A DNA stretch of 64,000 nucleotides, taken from positions 310,001 to 374,000 of the forward strand of contig NZ_JARXLA010000003.1 in the NCBI RefSeq assembly GCF_029872155.1. The letters are read 5' to 3'. Within the stretch, counting starts at the first letter, position 1; each line of letters opens with the position of its first letter. Shown one piece after another: positions 18,551 through 28,429 of the stretch. The DNA is from Hyphomicrobium sp. D-2 (lineage in GTDB: Bacteria > Pseudomonadota > Alphaproteobacteria > Rhizobiales > Hyphomicrobiaceae). The translations under genes and the position numbers were made by a program. The notes under the pieces were generated by a model. The model was not told the DNA's origin and did not search any database. It saw only the letters and a list, made by a program, of their open reading frames with translations.

Positions 18551-19015
18551 TTACCGAAATGTTAGGGGTGGAGCGTCGGTCTTCAAGTCCCCCGCAGGAA
18601 ATGGGGCTTTCACGCCTGCTCCCGCCGGTTCTGCCATTGCAGCTGGGTTAACATAGGCTCGCCGCAGATGACGAAAGAAGGCCAGATTGAGGGCAACGAT
18701 TAACGAAACAATCCCGGCCAGCAGGCTAACCGCCAGACTTTGCGGAATGGGACGGGGCCCTGACATAGCCTCCTGAGGAACAGGGATTGCGGTCGCGACA
18801 ACCGCGGCCGCAATCAGTGGGCTATCGTCCAGGGAGAATTTCATGAGGTCGCCCGTGCTCGGTGCCGCAGCCAGCAGGCCAGACAGGCTGTATTGATATT
18901 CCCGATCGTGATTGTAGGTGGCGACTGCAAAAGCGAGGGTGGCAAATAGTACGAGGCCGAAGCCAATGTCGGCCACGGTGCGCCCCAAAAGTCTGAACGT
19001 TCCAGCTCCGGACAT
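18551..19015 (-). CDS. Two-helix membrane protein, unknown function
   Basis: This 154-residue protein has a membrane helix at about residues 13-32 (ADIGFGLVLFATLAFAVAT) and another at about 92-113 (LAVSLLAGIVSLIVALNLAFF). The segment of about 60 residues between them would lie in the periplasm if the N-terminus is inside. The tail is Pro- and Ala-rich and ends PPLTFR. I do not recognise a family. Orientation and the 122-base gap suggest it may be transcribed with the sortase-like gene, and it could be a membrane partner for it (inference). Confidence 0.65.
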   Translation of the reverse strand: MSGAGTFRLLGRTVADIGFGLVLFATLAFAVATYNHDREYQYSLSGLLAAAPSTGDLMKFSLDDSPLIAAAVVATAIPVPQEAMSGPRPIPQSLAVSLLAGIVSLIVALNLAFFRHLRRAYVNPAAMAEPAGAGVKAPFPAGDLKTDAPPLTFR

Positions 19016-20557
<1,542 letters not shown>

Positions 20558-20684
20558 GGCTTGAGCATCGCTTTTCTATCGGATTGCGATGCGGCTCTGG
20601 TCTTTTGATGCGGCCGAGATTGCACGCTGCCTGATGGATCTCGAAGCGATCAGGGACCGGGTTTGAAAGGGGCGGGGCGAGGCA

Positions 20685-20834
20685 ATGGACAAGAAATGTT
20701 CCGCCGCGCCCCGGCTTGGCTGCTCCGACGGGGCGAAGGTGGGCTCTAAATGCTCATCCTGCCGCTTCTGGCGCGTCGGTCTTTTTCTCGCTCTGGCGGG
20801 GCTCGCTCTGAGCTGGCTGATTGGCAAGGGGTGA
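20685..20834 (+). CDS. Possible small Cys-rich membrane protein (49 aa)
   Basis: The frame encodes 49 residues: a basic N-terminal half with four Cys, two of them in KCSSC, then one hydrophobic helix (GLFLALAGLALSWLIG). GAGG lies a few bases before the ATG. The layout, a short Cys pair followed by a helix, is plausible for a small membrane protein, but the length is too short to be sure and no family is recognised. It lies about 130 bases after aatA on the same strand. Confidence 0.35.
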   Translation: MDKKCSAAPRLGCSDGAKVGSKCSSCRFWRVGLFLALAGLALSWLIGKG

Positions 20835-20877
20835 CGGCAACCGCGACTGCCCACTCCGAACGGGGCAAAATCGGATA

Positions 20878-20911
20878 CTAAAAAACGGCGCGTCCCTGCG
20901 GATGCGCCGTT
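20878..20911 (-). terminator. Rho-independent terminator, minus strand
   Basis: Read on the minus strand, a perfect 8-bp stem (AACGGCGC/GCGCCGTT) with a 12-base loop is followed by a run of T. It would end transcription arriving from about 20.9-21.3 kb, which supports a small gene on that strand (see 21045-21287). Confidence 0.65.
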
Positions 20912-21044
20912 GCCATTTTCACCGTCGTACACTTCCCAGCGTCGTCATTTCGAGGGGTGGCTGCTTAATCTCTTGCCCACCCGCCAGTTACTCGTCAGAT
21001 CGTCAACTGGATCGTATTACGACCCCACTTGTGCGCCGCACCAA

Positions 21045-21287
21045 TCAGGCGGCTGCACCGCGGTGTCCAACGAACTCAACCGTAAGGGCGCGAAGCCACA
21101 GACGACGCAGCGAACGCTGGGTGCTGGCCAGCAAGCTGCGCTGCGTTGTTGGCACCACAACAAGTGCAGTTGAAGGTACACGGGCAACCTTTGCCTGTGT
21201 GCGGTTCAGATCATCGGTTGCCATGTCTTCAGCGGCCATTGCGTATCCCGCCGCGTGGGCTGCAGACATCAGCGATTTCATACCCAT
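21045..21287 (-). CDS. Possible small hypothetical protein (80 aa)
   Basis: The frame begins MGMKSLMSAAHAAG and ends VEFVGHRGAAA. It has a short helix-like start and a basic C-terminal half (RSLLASTQRSLRRLWLRAL). GAGG lies 6 nt before the ATG at 21287, and a minus-strand terminator sits about 130 bases beyond the stop. I recognise no family. The two flanking signals are the main reason to list it. The surrounding plus-strand frames look worse. Confidence 0.35.
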   Translation of the reverse strand: MGMKSLMSAAHAAGYAMAAEDMATDDLNRTQAKVARVPSTALVVVPTTQRSLLASTQRSLRRLWLRALTVEFVGHRGAAA

Positions 21288-21299
21288 CGCACGCCTCAT

Positions 21300-21657
21300 T
21301 CCGACTTCAGCTTCGACACGTGTAACGCGTGTCGCTCAGATCCGGTTCACTTCGATAATAAGCTATCGAACCGATATATTTATAATGGCCCAAATATCGG
21401 GCAGAGCAAGCTATTTCGGTTGTGCTGATGCGAATGAAAACGCATTCAGTTTTTCGCGCTGCAAGCGCTGCATTGCAAAAATATGACTGTCATCCGTCAA
21501 CGTTTTTCAAAGCCGGGATGAAATGCGGCGCCAGCTATCGAAGGCTTGCGCTGGCGCCAACGAAGGATCAACATTGAGTTCTGTCGCGCTCCTCCGAGAG
21601 GCGCGAGGCGTGCGGCCGAGAGCGGTTGCGTGCGCCTCCAACCGAAGGAGGAAGCGA
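21300..21657. other. Intergenic region before EF-G-like gene
   Basis: About 360 bases, AT-rich between 21340 and 21490, presumably holding the promoter of the EF-G-like gene and of the small minus-strand gene. No gene is recognised. The AAGGAGGAAG ribosome site for the next gene lies at its end. Confidence 0.45.
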
Positions 21658-23745
21658 ATGGCACAGTCCGAAGTTTCCAGTCGTTGCGGTGTGGCCGATG
21701 GTCATGCGAAAGCGCATGGCGGAACCGGTCCCCGCTGCATCGCATTGATCGGCCCTTACCTCAGCGGCAAGACATCCCTTCTTGAAGCGATACTGGCACG
21801 CACCGGTGCCATTCCGCGCGCCGGAAGCGTCACGGCGAAAACGTCGGTCGGGGATGGCAGTCCAGAGGCGCGCGAACACGGAATGAGCGTGTCGCTGAAT
21901 GTCGCCGACACCACTTTCCTGGATGACAGCTTCACATTTCTCGATTGTCCTGGATCAGTTGAGTTCCAACACGAAGGCTGTGCTGCATTGACAGTGTGCG
22001 ACGCGGCCGTTGTCGTGTGCGAGGCTGACGCGCGCCGCGTTCCGGCGCTTCAGACCATCATGAAGCAGCTTGAGGACCGCGGCATTCCGCACTTCCTGTT
22101 CCTCAACAAAATCGATGAGACGACAGTTCCGCTGCGTGATCTCATTCCCATGCTGCAGCCTGCCAGTACACGGCCGCTGGTGTTGCGGCAGATTCCGATC
22201 TGGGAAAACGGCGCGGTGAACGGCTTTGTCGATCTGGCTTCCGAACGCGCGTTTGTCTATCGGGTCGATGCGCCTTCGGAAATCGTGGAGTTGCCGGCAA
22301 GCCTGAGCGAGCGCGAGCAGCAGGCGCGTTTTCAGATGCTGGAGCAGCTTGCCGATCACGACGATGAGCTAATGGAGCAGTTGCTGTCCGATGTTCCGAC
22401 GCCGCGCGATCGCGTGTTCACCGATCTGACGCAGGAATTCCGCGATGGCGTAATTTGTCCGGTTTTTCTTGGATCGGCGAAGGATCAGCACGGCATTTTC
22501 CGGTTGCTGAAAGCGTTGCGTCACGAGGTGCCTGGCGTTGAAAGGACAGCCCAGCGGCTCGGCGTGGAAGACGCAACATCCGCGGCATGCGTTTTCAAGA
22601 CGCTGCATACGCAGCATGGCGGCAAGCTGTCCGTGGCCCGCGTGTTAAAGGGCGAATTTGCCGATGGCACAGTGGTGACGGGACCCGATGGTAGCGATCG
22701 CATCGCCGGTGTGTTTTCGATACGTGGCGAGGAAGCGGCGAAACGCGGCCCTGCCGCCGCAGGCGATACGGTCGCGTTCGGTCGACTGGAAAGCGTGCAA
22801 ACCGGTCAGACGATAAGCACTGACAGGATTGCCGGTGCGCAGGTGTTCAGTCCGGTTGCACCGGAAGCGGTGTTTGCGGTTGGCCTGGGTTTGAAGGACC
22901 GCAAGGACGAAGTGAAACTCACCGCCGCGTTGGCAAAACTGCAGGAAGAAGATCCATCGCTTGTCGTCGAGAGCAATGGCGATACCCACCAGATGTTGCT
23001 GCTGGGGCAGGGCGAGATGCACCTGCGCGTGACGCTGGAACGGCTGCAGCGCAAGTATGGCATCGCGGTTGAACGTCAGCAGCGGCAGATTCCGTATAAG
23101 GAGACGATCCGCGTTGCCACGCAGGTGCGCGGTCGGCACAAGAAGCAGTCGGGTGGCCACGGTCAATTCGGCGATGTGGTGCTGGAGATATCGCCACTGC
23201 CGCGCGGTGCTGGATTTGCATTCAACGAAAAGATCACCGGGGGCGTCGTGCCGCGTCAGTTCATTCCTTCGGTAGAAATCGGCGTGAAGGATTATCTGCA
23301 GCACGGTCCGCTGGGTTTTCCGGTGGTCGACGTCGCGGTGACGCTGCTCGATGGCTCGTACCATTCGGTCGACTCCTCTGACATGGCTTTCAGGCAGGCA
23401 GCGCGTTTGGGCATGGATGAGGGATTGCCAAAGTGCACGCCGGTGTTGCTGGAACCGGTGATGGAGGTGAACATCGCGGTGCCGAATGAGGCGACGGCGC
23501 GTGTCAATGGCATCATCTCGCAACGGCGCGGGCAAATACTCGGTTTCGATAGCCGCGAAGGCTGGGCCGGCTGGGATGTCGTGCAGGCGCAGATGCCGGC
23601 GTCCGAAATGGAAGGGCTGATTGTCGATCTGCGCTCGGCGACGTCGGGCGTCGGCACCTACACGGCCCGCTTCGATCATATGGCGGAGTTGACTGGCAGG
23701 CTGGCCGATCAGGTGTTGGCGCATCAGCGAAACGTGGCCGCATAA
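21658..23745 (+). CDS. Elongation factor G-like translational GTPase
   Basis: This protein of about 695 residues has the EF-G domain order but differs from canonical fusA. G1 is GPYLSGKTS (32-40), HGMSVSLN stands in place of the usual RGITI region, G3 is DCPGS and G4 NKID. Domain IV begins around the QIPYKETIR segment, with GGHGQFGDVVLEI following; VMEVNIAVPNEATARVNGIISQRRG is domain V. It belongs to the EF-G-like subgroup often annotated EF-G2, whose cellular role is not settled. AAGGAGGA lies 6 nt before the ATG at 21658, so longer upstream frames are rejected. It stands alone on its strand. Confidence 0.92.
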   Translation: MAQSEVSSRCGVADGHAKAHGGTGPRCIALIGPYLSGKTSLLEAILARTGAIPRAGSVTAKTSVGDGSPEAREHGMSVSLNVADTTFLDDSFTFLDCPGSVEFQHEGCAALTVCDAAVVVCEADARRVPALQTIMKQLEDRGIPHFLFLNKIDETTVPLRDLIPMLQPASTRPLVLRQIPIWENGAVNGFVDLASERAFVYRVDAPSEIVELPASLSEREQQARFQMLEQLADHDDELMEQLLSDVPTPRDRVFTDLTQEFRDGVICPVFLGSAKDQHGIFRLLKALRHEVPGVERTAQRLGVEDATSAACVFKTLHTQHGGKLSVARVLKGEFADGTVVTGPDGSDRIAGVFSIRGEEAAKRGPAAAGDTVAFGRLESVQTGQTISTDRIAGAQVFSPVAPEAVFAVGLGLKDRKDEVKLTAALAKLQEEDPSLVVESNGDTHQMLLLGQGEMHLRVTLERLQRKYGIAVERQQRQIPYKETIRVATQVRGRHKKQSGGHGQFGDVVLEISPLPRGAGFAFNEKITGGVVPRQFIPSVEIGVKDYLQHGPLGFPVVDVAVTLLDGSYHSVDSSDMAFRQAARLGMDEGLPKCTPVLLEPVMEVNIAVPNEATARVNGIISQRRGQILGFDSREGWAGWDVVQAQMPASEMEGLIVDLRSATSGVGTYTARFDHMAELTGRLADQVLAHQRNVAA

Positions 23746-24080
23746 CTCAGGTGGGGTAGATGGTGTCGGAGCGCGCGGCCGTGGCGGTTGCGCTCCGGCA
23801 TCGATATGTAAGTCGCCAGGTGACCACCTGTATGGGATGTGTCGCTGCCACGATCACTCCCTAGAGCCTTTCAGCGTTTCAACGAAACGCTGAAAGGCTC
23901 TAGGTGTTTGTTTGCCGTGCTTCCTGTCGGAAAATCGGCTCCCACTTTTCCGGAAGCACTCTAGAACGCGCAATCTCCTCTTGACCGGAAGAACTGCGGC
24001 GAGCATGTCGGACACCGATCCGCGCAAGCGACCTTTTGCGCGTAAGTCCATGTCGCCATGGCGTGGAATAGGAGACGTTC
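23746..24080. other. Intergenic region with palindromic element, before crcB
   Basis: About 335 bases between the EF-G-like gene and crcB. Most of the middle is the palindromic element at 23861-23964. I looked for a fluoride riboswitch upstream of crcB and do not recognise its conserved core. AGGAGA lies just before the crcB GTG. Confidence 0.5.
23861..23964. repeat. CTAG-bounded palindromic intergenic element
   Basis: The element begins with a perfect 20-bp inverted repeat (23861-23880 and 23884-23903, loop AAC) whose outer ends are CTAG. It continues through a segment with CCCACTTTTCCGG and ends with CTCTAG at 23964. This composition matches a widespread intergenic repeat type in Hyphomicrobiales genomes, recognised from memory of the pattern. 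In RNA it would form a very stable hairpin and could end transcription from either side. Confidence 0.75.
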
Positions 24081-24470
24081 GTGCAGGCATATTTATGGGT
24101 AGCGTTGGGCAGTGCGCTGGGCGGAATGGCGCGTTTCTGGCTGACCGGCGTAGGTGCGCGGTTGTTCGGCGAGACGTTTCCGTGGGGCACGCTGCTGATC
24201 AACATCATCGGTTCGTTTGTCATCGGATTGTTCGTTGCGATGACGGTGCCTGAAGGGCGCTTTGTCGTTGAGCCGGATTTCCGCGCTTTCGTGACGGTTG
24301 GTCTGTGCGGTGGCTTCACGACATTTTCCGCTTTCAGCCTACAGACGATGGTGCTCATGCAGGAGGGCCAGTGGCTGGCAGCGGGCGGATATGTTGCCGC
24401 TTCGGTGTTGCTGTGCTTGCTCGCTGTCTGGGCGGGTTACGCAATTGCCATGCAACTCAATCCGCTATAA
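24081..24470 (+). CDS. crcB: Fluoride channel CrcB/FluC
   Basis: This 129-residue inner-membrane protein with four helices is the dual-topology fluoride channel that relieves fluoride toxicity. Family features are GGMARFWLTG in the first helix, LLINIIGSFVIGLF (the Asn that lines the pore), and GGFTTFSAFSLQT, whose Phe and Thr residues contact fluoride. The GTG start at 24081 follows AGGAGA, about 6 nt away. The next gene, a carotenoid oxygenase, starts about 60 bases downstream on the same strand; the pairing has no obvious functional logic. Confidence 0.93.
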   Translation: MQAYLWVALGSALGGMARFWLTGVGARLFGETFPWGTLLINIIGSFVIGLFVAMTVPEGRFVVEPDFRAFVTVGLCGGFTTFSAFSLQTMVLMQEGQWLAAGGYVAASVLLCLLAVWAGYAIAMQLNPL

Positions 24471-24528
24471 TGCGACCGCTTGGCCCGGTTTTGAGCATTC
24501 CTTTGCCTTTGTGTGTCAGGGTTGCCGC

Positions 24529-25977
24529 ATGGCTGGCTCAGATCGCACATCATTTGTTCGCGGATTTTCGGATCTCGATGTCGAGACGACCGTCGCGCGA
24601 CTGCCCGTGAAAGGCACATTTCCACCGTGGCTGCGCGGCACGCTGCTGCGGACGGGGCCTGCGAAATTCGATATTGGCGGGACAAGCGTCAACCATTGGT
24701 TTGATGGTCTGGCGATGTTGCATCGGTTCAGTTTTGCCGATGGCGAGGTCGCCTATTCCAATCGGTTTTTGCGCTCAGACACTTTCAAGCGCTCAATGGA
24801 TCGGGGCGCGCTGGCTGACGGCGGTTTTGCAACCGATCCGTGTCGCACGTTATTCCAGCGCGTCGCTTCGGTTTTTTCGCCCCGATTTACTGACAATGGC
24901 AACGTCAACATTGACAGTTTCGGCGGCGAGCCGGTGGCGTTGACGGAAACGCTGCTGCCGGTCCGGTTCGATCTGGAAACGCTGGCGGTGCTTGGCCATC
25001 ATCCGATGAGCGCCGAGGTGGGCGGGATGATTTCAATCGCCCATCCCCATCACGATGCTGGGCGCCGGTGTCGCTACAGCTATGTGGTCGAGTTTGGCCG
25101 TCGCTCCCAATATCGCCTGTTCGCCATCCCCGATGATGGCTCGGCACAGCGCGTGGTGGCGACGATGGAGGTCGATAAGCCATCCTACATGCACTCGTTC
25201 GCGATGACCGAGCGGTATCTGATCCTGACGGAATTTCCGTTGGTGGTCGATCCGCTGCGAATGATGCTGAACCTGTCGCCGTTCATCCGCAACTATCGCT
25301 GGTTGCCGGAGCGCGGGCTGCGCTTCCACGTGTTCGACAAGGACAGCGGCCGCCATGTTATTTCGCACACGGCTGAGGCCGCGTTCGCCTTCCATCACAT
25401 AAATGCGTTTGAAGCGGACGGTGAGCTGAAGATCGATGCGGTTGTCTATCCGGACGCTGCCATCATCGATCAGCTTTATCTTTCGCGGCTGCGTGCAGGC
25501 GAACCGGTGACTGCTACCGGCCAGCCGACACGTTTCACGGTGCCGCTGGGGGATAATGGAACTGTCACAGCCGCATCACTTGCAAGTGGCATGCTGGAAC
25601 TGCCGCGGGTCGACTATGATCGCTGTGCGGGCAAGGACTATCGTTATATGTGGGGCAATGGCCGCACGCCCGATGGCCTTTTTCTCGACAGCATCGTTCG
25701 CATTGATTTGGAAACCGGTGCGGTCGCGCGTTGGTTCGTAGACGGATGCTATCCCGGCGAGCCGGTATTTGTTCCGCGTCCGGGAAGCACCGACGAAGGT
25801 GACGGCGTTATAATTTCAGTTGTGCTTGATGCGCACCGTGGAACGTCATTTTTGCAAGTCATGGATTCAATATCGCTCTCCGATATAGCTCGCGCACAGT
25901 GCCCGCACACAATTCCGTTCGGGTTACACAGTTGTTACTATCCGGGCGCTGAAGAAGGGCGTATGGCTCAAATGTGA
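24529..25977 (+). CDS. Carotenoid oxygenase family protein
   Basis: This protein of about 482 residues belongs to the seven-bladed propeller non-heme iron family that cleaves carotenoids, apocarotenoids or stilbenes. Four candidate iron-binding His are visible in the expected order: HPHHDAG, PSYMHSFAMTE, FAFHHINAFE, and LHSCYYPG near the C-terminus. Other family segments are LLRTGPAKFD, HWFDGLAMLHRFSF, and MWGNG near the middle-end. The substrate cannot be set from sequence. No membrane insertion patch is obvious. The ATG at 24529 has only AGG upstream. The peroxidase gene downstream is on the same strand. Confidence 0.92.
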   Translation: MAGSDRTSFVRGFSDLDVETTVARLPVKGTFPPWLRGTLLRTGPAKFDIGGTSVNHWFDGLAMLHRFSFADGEVAYSNRFLRSDTFKRSMDRGALADGGFATDPCRTLFQRVASVFSPRFTDNGNVNIDSFGGEPVALTETLLPVRFDLETLAVLGHHPMSAEVGGMISIAHPHHDAGRRCRYSYVVEFGRRSQYRLFAIPDDGSAQRVVATMEVDKPSYMHSFAMTERYLILTEFPLVVDPLRMMLNLSPFIRNYRWLPERGLRFHVFDKDSGRHVISHTAEAAFAFHHINAFEADGELKIDAVVYPDAAIIDQLYLSRLRAGEPVTATGQPTRFTVPLGDNGTVTAASLASGMLELPRVDYDRCAGKDYRYMWGNGRTPDGLFLDSIVRIDLETGAVARWFVDGCYPGEPVFVPRPGSTDEGDGVIISVVLDAHRGTSFLQVMDSISLSDIARAQCPHTIPFGLHSCYYPGAEEGRMAQM

Positions 25978-26132
25978 GCCAGCGTCGCGAATGAACTGGG
26001 GTCATACTGCCCGTAAAGAGGCATTTTGTATACCTCTTTGGTTTGAGCAGTGTTACAAACTGCCCGTTCGCGGCGAAAAGCTCTCATTCAGGGGAGGCTG
26101 TGCTGGGGTGCAGCCAAGTGATGGAGCCATTC

Positions 26133-27095
26133 ATGGGTGCTTTTCGGGTGTTGGGTGCGGGCGTTGCGGCGCTGGCGCTGCTGGGGAATGCTGCTGTAGC
26201 GGAGCCGGCTACGGGCGAACAACTCGTTGATGTATTGAACAAAATATTCGGTGCGCATGAAAAAACGCGCGCCTCTCACGCGAAGGGCATTTGCGTGAAA
26301 GGAGACTTCAAGCCGACAACCGATGCCGCAACGCTTAGCAAGGCGCCGCAGTTTTCGGCGTCTGTGCCGCTCATCGGCCGGTATTCCCTCGGCGGCGGCA
26401 ATCCTGCTGCATCGGACGGCCAGAAAGATAACGTCCGGGCCATCGCGCTGCATTTCAATTTGCCGGACGGCAGCGTCAGCGATCTGCTGATGATCACCGC
26501 GCCTGTGTTCCCGGCCAAAAATCCGGATCAGTTTCTTGAGATGCTGACGGCTGTAGCGTCTAAGGACAAAGAGAAAGTTGCTGCCTACTTCGCGGCCAAT
26601 CCGGAATCGACAGGGCAGAAGAAATACTTGATGGCGCGGCAGGTGCCGGCCAGCTACGGGACGGCCGATTACTTCGGCGTGCACACGTTCTATCTCACCA
26701 ACAGTGATGGGCAACGCCAGGCGGTGAAGTGGAAGGCGGTGCCGGTTGGCGGCTTTGTCGGGCTTGACGATGAGGCAGCCAAAGAAAGCGGCACCGATTT
26801 CTATCGCAAGGAGCTGGAGCAGCGGCTTGCCAAAGGGCCCGCCAGCTATGAACTGTTTGCAGTTCTTGGCCAGCCGGGGGATCAGGACGACGATCCGACC
26901 GCAGAATGGCCTGCCGATCGCAAGAGCGTGAAGATGGGAACGATCACGATCAGCGGGCTGGAGCCAGAGGCGACGTGCGATGCGGGCGTGTTTGATCCGA
27001 ACGTCGTGGCCGACGGGATTGAACCATCGCCTAACGATAAGATCCTGCCAATGCGCACTGAAAGCTATGCGGTGTCATTCGGACGCCGTCAGTAG
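26133..27095 (+). CDS. Exported catalase-related heme peroxidase
   Basis: This protein of about 320 residues is the small catalase-family peroxidase type, exported. The signal peptide MGAFRVLGAGVAALALLGNAAVAEP is followed by the active-site His in ASHAKGICVKGDF, a heme-cavity segment FSASVPLIGRYS, RAIALHFNLPDG, and a proximal Tyr in TESYAVSFGRR at the end. It should reduce peroxides in the periplasm using heme. The start at 26133 has GGAG 6 nt upstream; an ATG at 26121 lacks one. It is convergent with msrB, another oxidative-damage gene, which may be coincidence. Confidence 0.9.
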   Translation: MGAFRVLGAGVAALALLGNAAVAEPATGEQLVDVLNKIFGAHEKTRASHAKGICVKGDFKPTTDAATLSKAPQFSASVPLIGRYSLGGGNPAASDGQKDNVRAIALHFNLPDGSVSDLLMITAPVFPAKNPDQFLEMLTAVASKDKEKVAAYFAANPESTGQKKYLMARQVPASYGTADYFGVHTFYLTNSDGQRQAVKWKAVPVGGFVGLDDEAAKESGTDFYRKELEQRLAKGPASYELFAVLGQPGDQDDDPTAEWPADRKSVKMGTITISGLEPEATCDAGVFDPNVVADGIEPSPNDKILPMRTESYAVSFGRRQ

Positions 27096-27123
27096 AAAAT
27101 CCCGAACGTAAGAACGGTGGGCT

Positions 27124-27141
27124 CGGCAGCATGCGCTGCCG
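27124..27141. terminator. Hairpin between convergent catalase-like gene and msrB
   Basis: CGGCAGC and GCTGCCG form a perfect 7-bp stem with an ATGC loop in the 49-base gap between two convergent stops. There is no long T-run, so it is only a possible bidirectional terminator. Confidence 0.45.
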
Positions 27142-27144
27142 GGC

Positions 27145-27573
27145 CTATGCCTTATCGCGCTCTGATTCAGACGGGATGAACTTCAGGGCGACGCCGTTGA
27201 TGCAGAAACGCAGTCCGGTAGGCTCAGGGCCGTCGCGGAACACATGCCCCAGGTGGCCACCGCAGCGGCGGCAATGGATTTCCGTGCGCACCATGAAATA
27301 GCGGCGATCGACGCTGTCGCCGACGGCGTTACCGAGTGGGCGATAGAAGCTGGGCCAGCCGCATCCGGCGTTGAATTTCGTCTCGGAGGCAAACAGCGGA
27401 TGCCCGCATCCGACGCACACATACGTGCCTTCATCGAAGTTGGCGTCGAGGGGGCTTGTGCCGGCGCGTTCGGTGCCATGTTCGCGCAGAATACGGAACT
27501 GCTCCGGATCAAGTTCGCGCCGCCATTCCTCGGGCGTCTTTTCGATTTCGAATTTGGATTTCGATTTTGTCAC
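27145..27573 (-). CDS. msrB: Peptide-methionine (R)-S-oxide reductase
   Basis: MsrB reduces the R-epimer of methionine sulfoxide in proteins, using thioredoxin. The 142-residue frame shows PEEWRRELDPEQFRILREHGTE at the start, the structural zinc CxxC pairs in CVGCGHPLF and CRRCGGHLGHVF, FNAGCGWPSFY, and the catalytic Cys in RFCINGVALKF. No signal peptide is present, so it is cytosolic. The GTG start at 27573 is chosen from family length; an upstream in-frame start would overlap sfsA. Confidence 0.94.
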   Translation of the reverse strand: MTKSKSKFEIEKTPEEWRRELDPEQFRILREHGTERAGTSPLDANFDEGTYVCVGCGHPLFASETKFNAGCGWPSFYRPLGNAVGDSVDRRYFMVRTEIHCRRCGGHLGHVFRDGPEPTGLRFCINGVALKFIPSESERDKA

Positions 27574-27637
27574 GCTGCATCCGTCTGCGTGCTGGAGAGT
27601 TTCAGTTCGCGTAGCGCCGTGGCCGAAGCCGTATCTC

Positions 27638-28354
27638 TTAATCCATGAAAGGGACGAGGCGGTCCAGCACGATTTCCTCAGTGGAAAGCCTGCAGTTGTA
27701 GGCGACTGCTTCCACACCGGCCGCTGTGGCGGTGCGGAATGCTTCCGCATAGGCGGGATCAAACTCGGAGCAGATCGAAAAGCGCTGCGCGTCGGCGCGC
27801 TGGATCAAGTACAGCATCACGGCGCGGTGGCCTTGTGCAACCATGGCCGACAACTCGCGCAGGTGTTTGGCGCCGCGCGCCGTCGAGCAATCTGGAAATT
27901 CGGCGTGGCCGGAGGCGCGCATGAGGTGGACGTTCTTCACCTCGACATAGCACAGGCCCTTCGCGTCATCCTCAAGCAGGAAATCGATGCGGCTTTTCTC
28001 GTCGCCATACTTCACTTCAGGCCGCACGGTTTCATAGCCACTCAGGGGCTCGATGGCGCCATTTGCCAGCGCCTCCGCGACGAGCCGATTGGGATGCATG
28101 GGATTGATGCCAACCAGCGTCGGTCCATCACCCAGATCGTCTTCAATCATCTCCCAGGTGTGGGGATATTTGCGCGTTGCAGCATCGCTGCGCGACAGCC
28201 ACACCACGGAACCGGGCGCCTGCAACCCGAGCAGTGAGCCGGTGTTGGGGCACGCAACCGTGGCCCGCCCGCCGTCATCGAACACAACATCGGCCAGAAA
28301 GCGCTTGTAACGGCGCTCGAGACGGGCGCGGACAAGGGCAGAGGTGAATCGCAT
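27638..28354 (-). CDS. sfsA: SfsA family DNA-binding/nuclease-like protein
   Basis: The 238-residue SfsA protein shows the family pattern throughout: RARLERRYKRFLADV, CPNTGSLLGL, KYPHTWEMIEDD, NPMHPNRLVAEAL, then DFLLEDDAKGLCYVEVKNVHLM, which has the acidic and Lys residues of a PD-(D/E)XK-like core, and LDRLVPFMD at the end. In E. coli it was named for sugar fermentation stimulation and binds DNA; its biochemical role is unsettled. It is divergent from the molybdopterin-binding-domain gene and upstream of msrB on the same strand, with about 64 bases between them. Confidence 0.93.
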   Translation of the reverse strand: MRFTSALVRARLERRYKRFLADVVFDDGGRATVACPNTGSLLGLQAPGSVVWLSRSDAATRKYPHTWEMIEDDLGDGPTLVGINPMHPNRLVAEALANGAIEPLSGYETVRPEVKYGDEKSRIDFLLEDDAKGLCYVEVKNVHLMRASGHAEFPDCSTARGAKHLRELSAMVAQGHRAVMLYLIQRADAQRFSICSEFDPAYAEAFRTATAAGVEAVAYNCRLSTEEIVLDRLVPFMD

Positions 28355-28429
28355 GGGCGCAGCCTAAATGCTAAGATGGTGCTTCTATCGGCGGCCGGTT
28401 AGGCCGATGCAATGCCACGGAGAGAAGCT

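Noticed and set aside
21523-21657. Longer N-terminus of the EF-G-like protein
   Set aside because: The AAGGAGGA site is placed exactly for ATG 21658, and the extra residues are Arg-rich and unlike the family.
23965-24080. Fluoride riboswitch upstream of crcB
   Set aside because: The expected conserved core is not visible in the leader; most of the region is palindromic element and spacer.
24005-24253. Small plus-strand protein starting MSDTDPRKRP that overlaps crcB
   Set aside because: It runs through crcB in another frame and has no conserved features; crcB has the better ribosome site.
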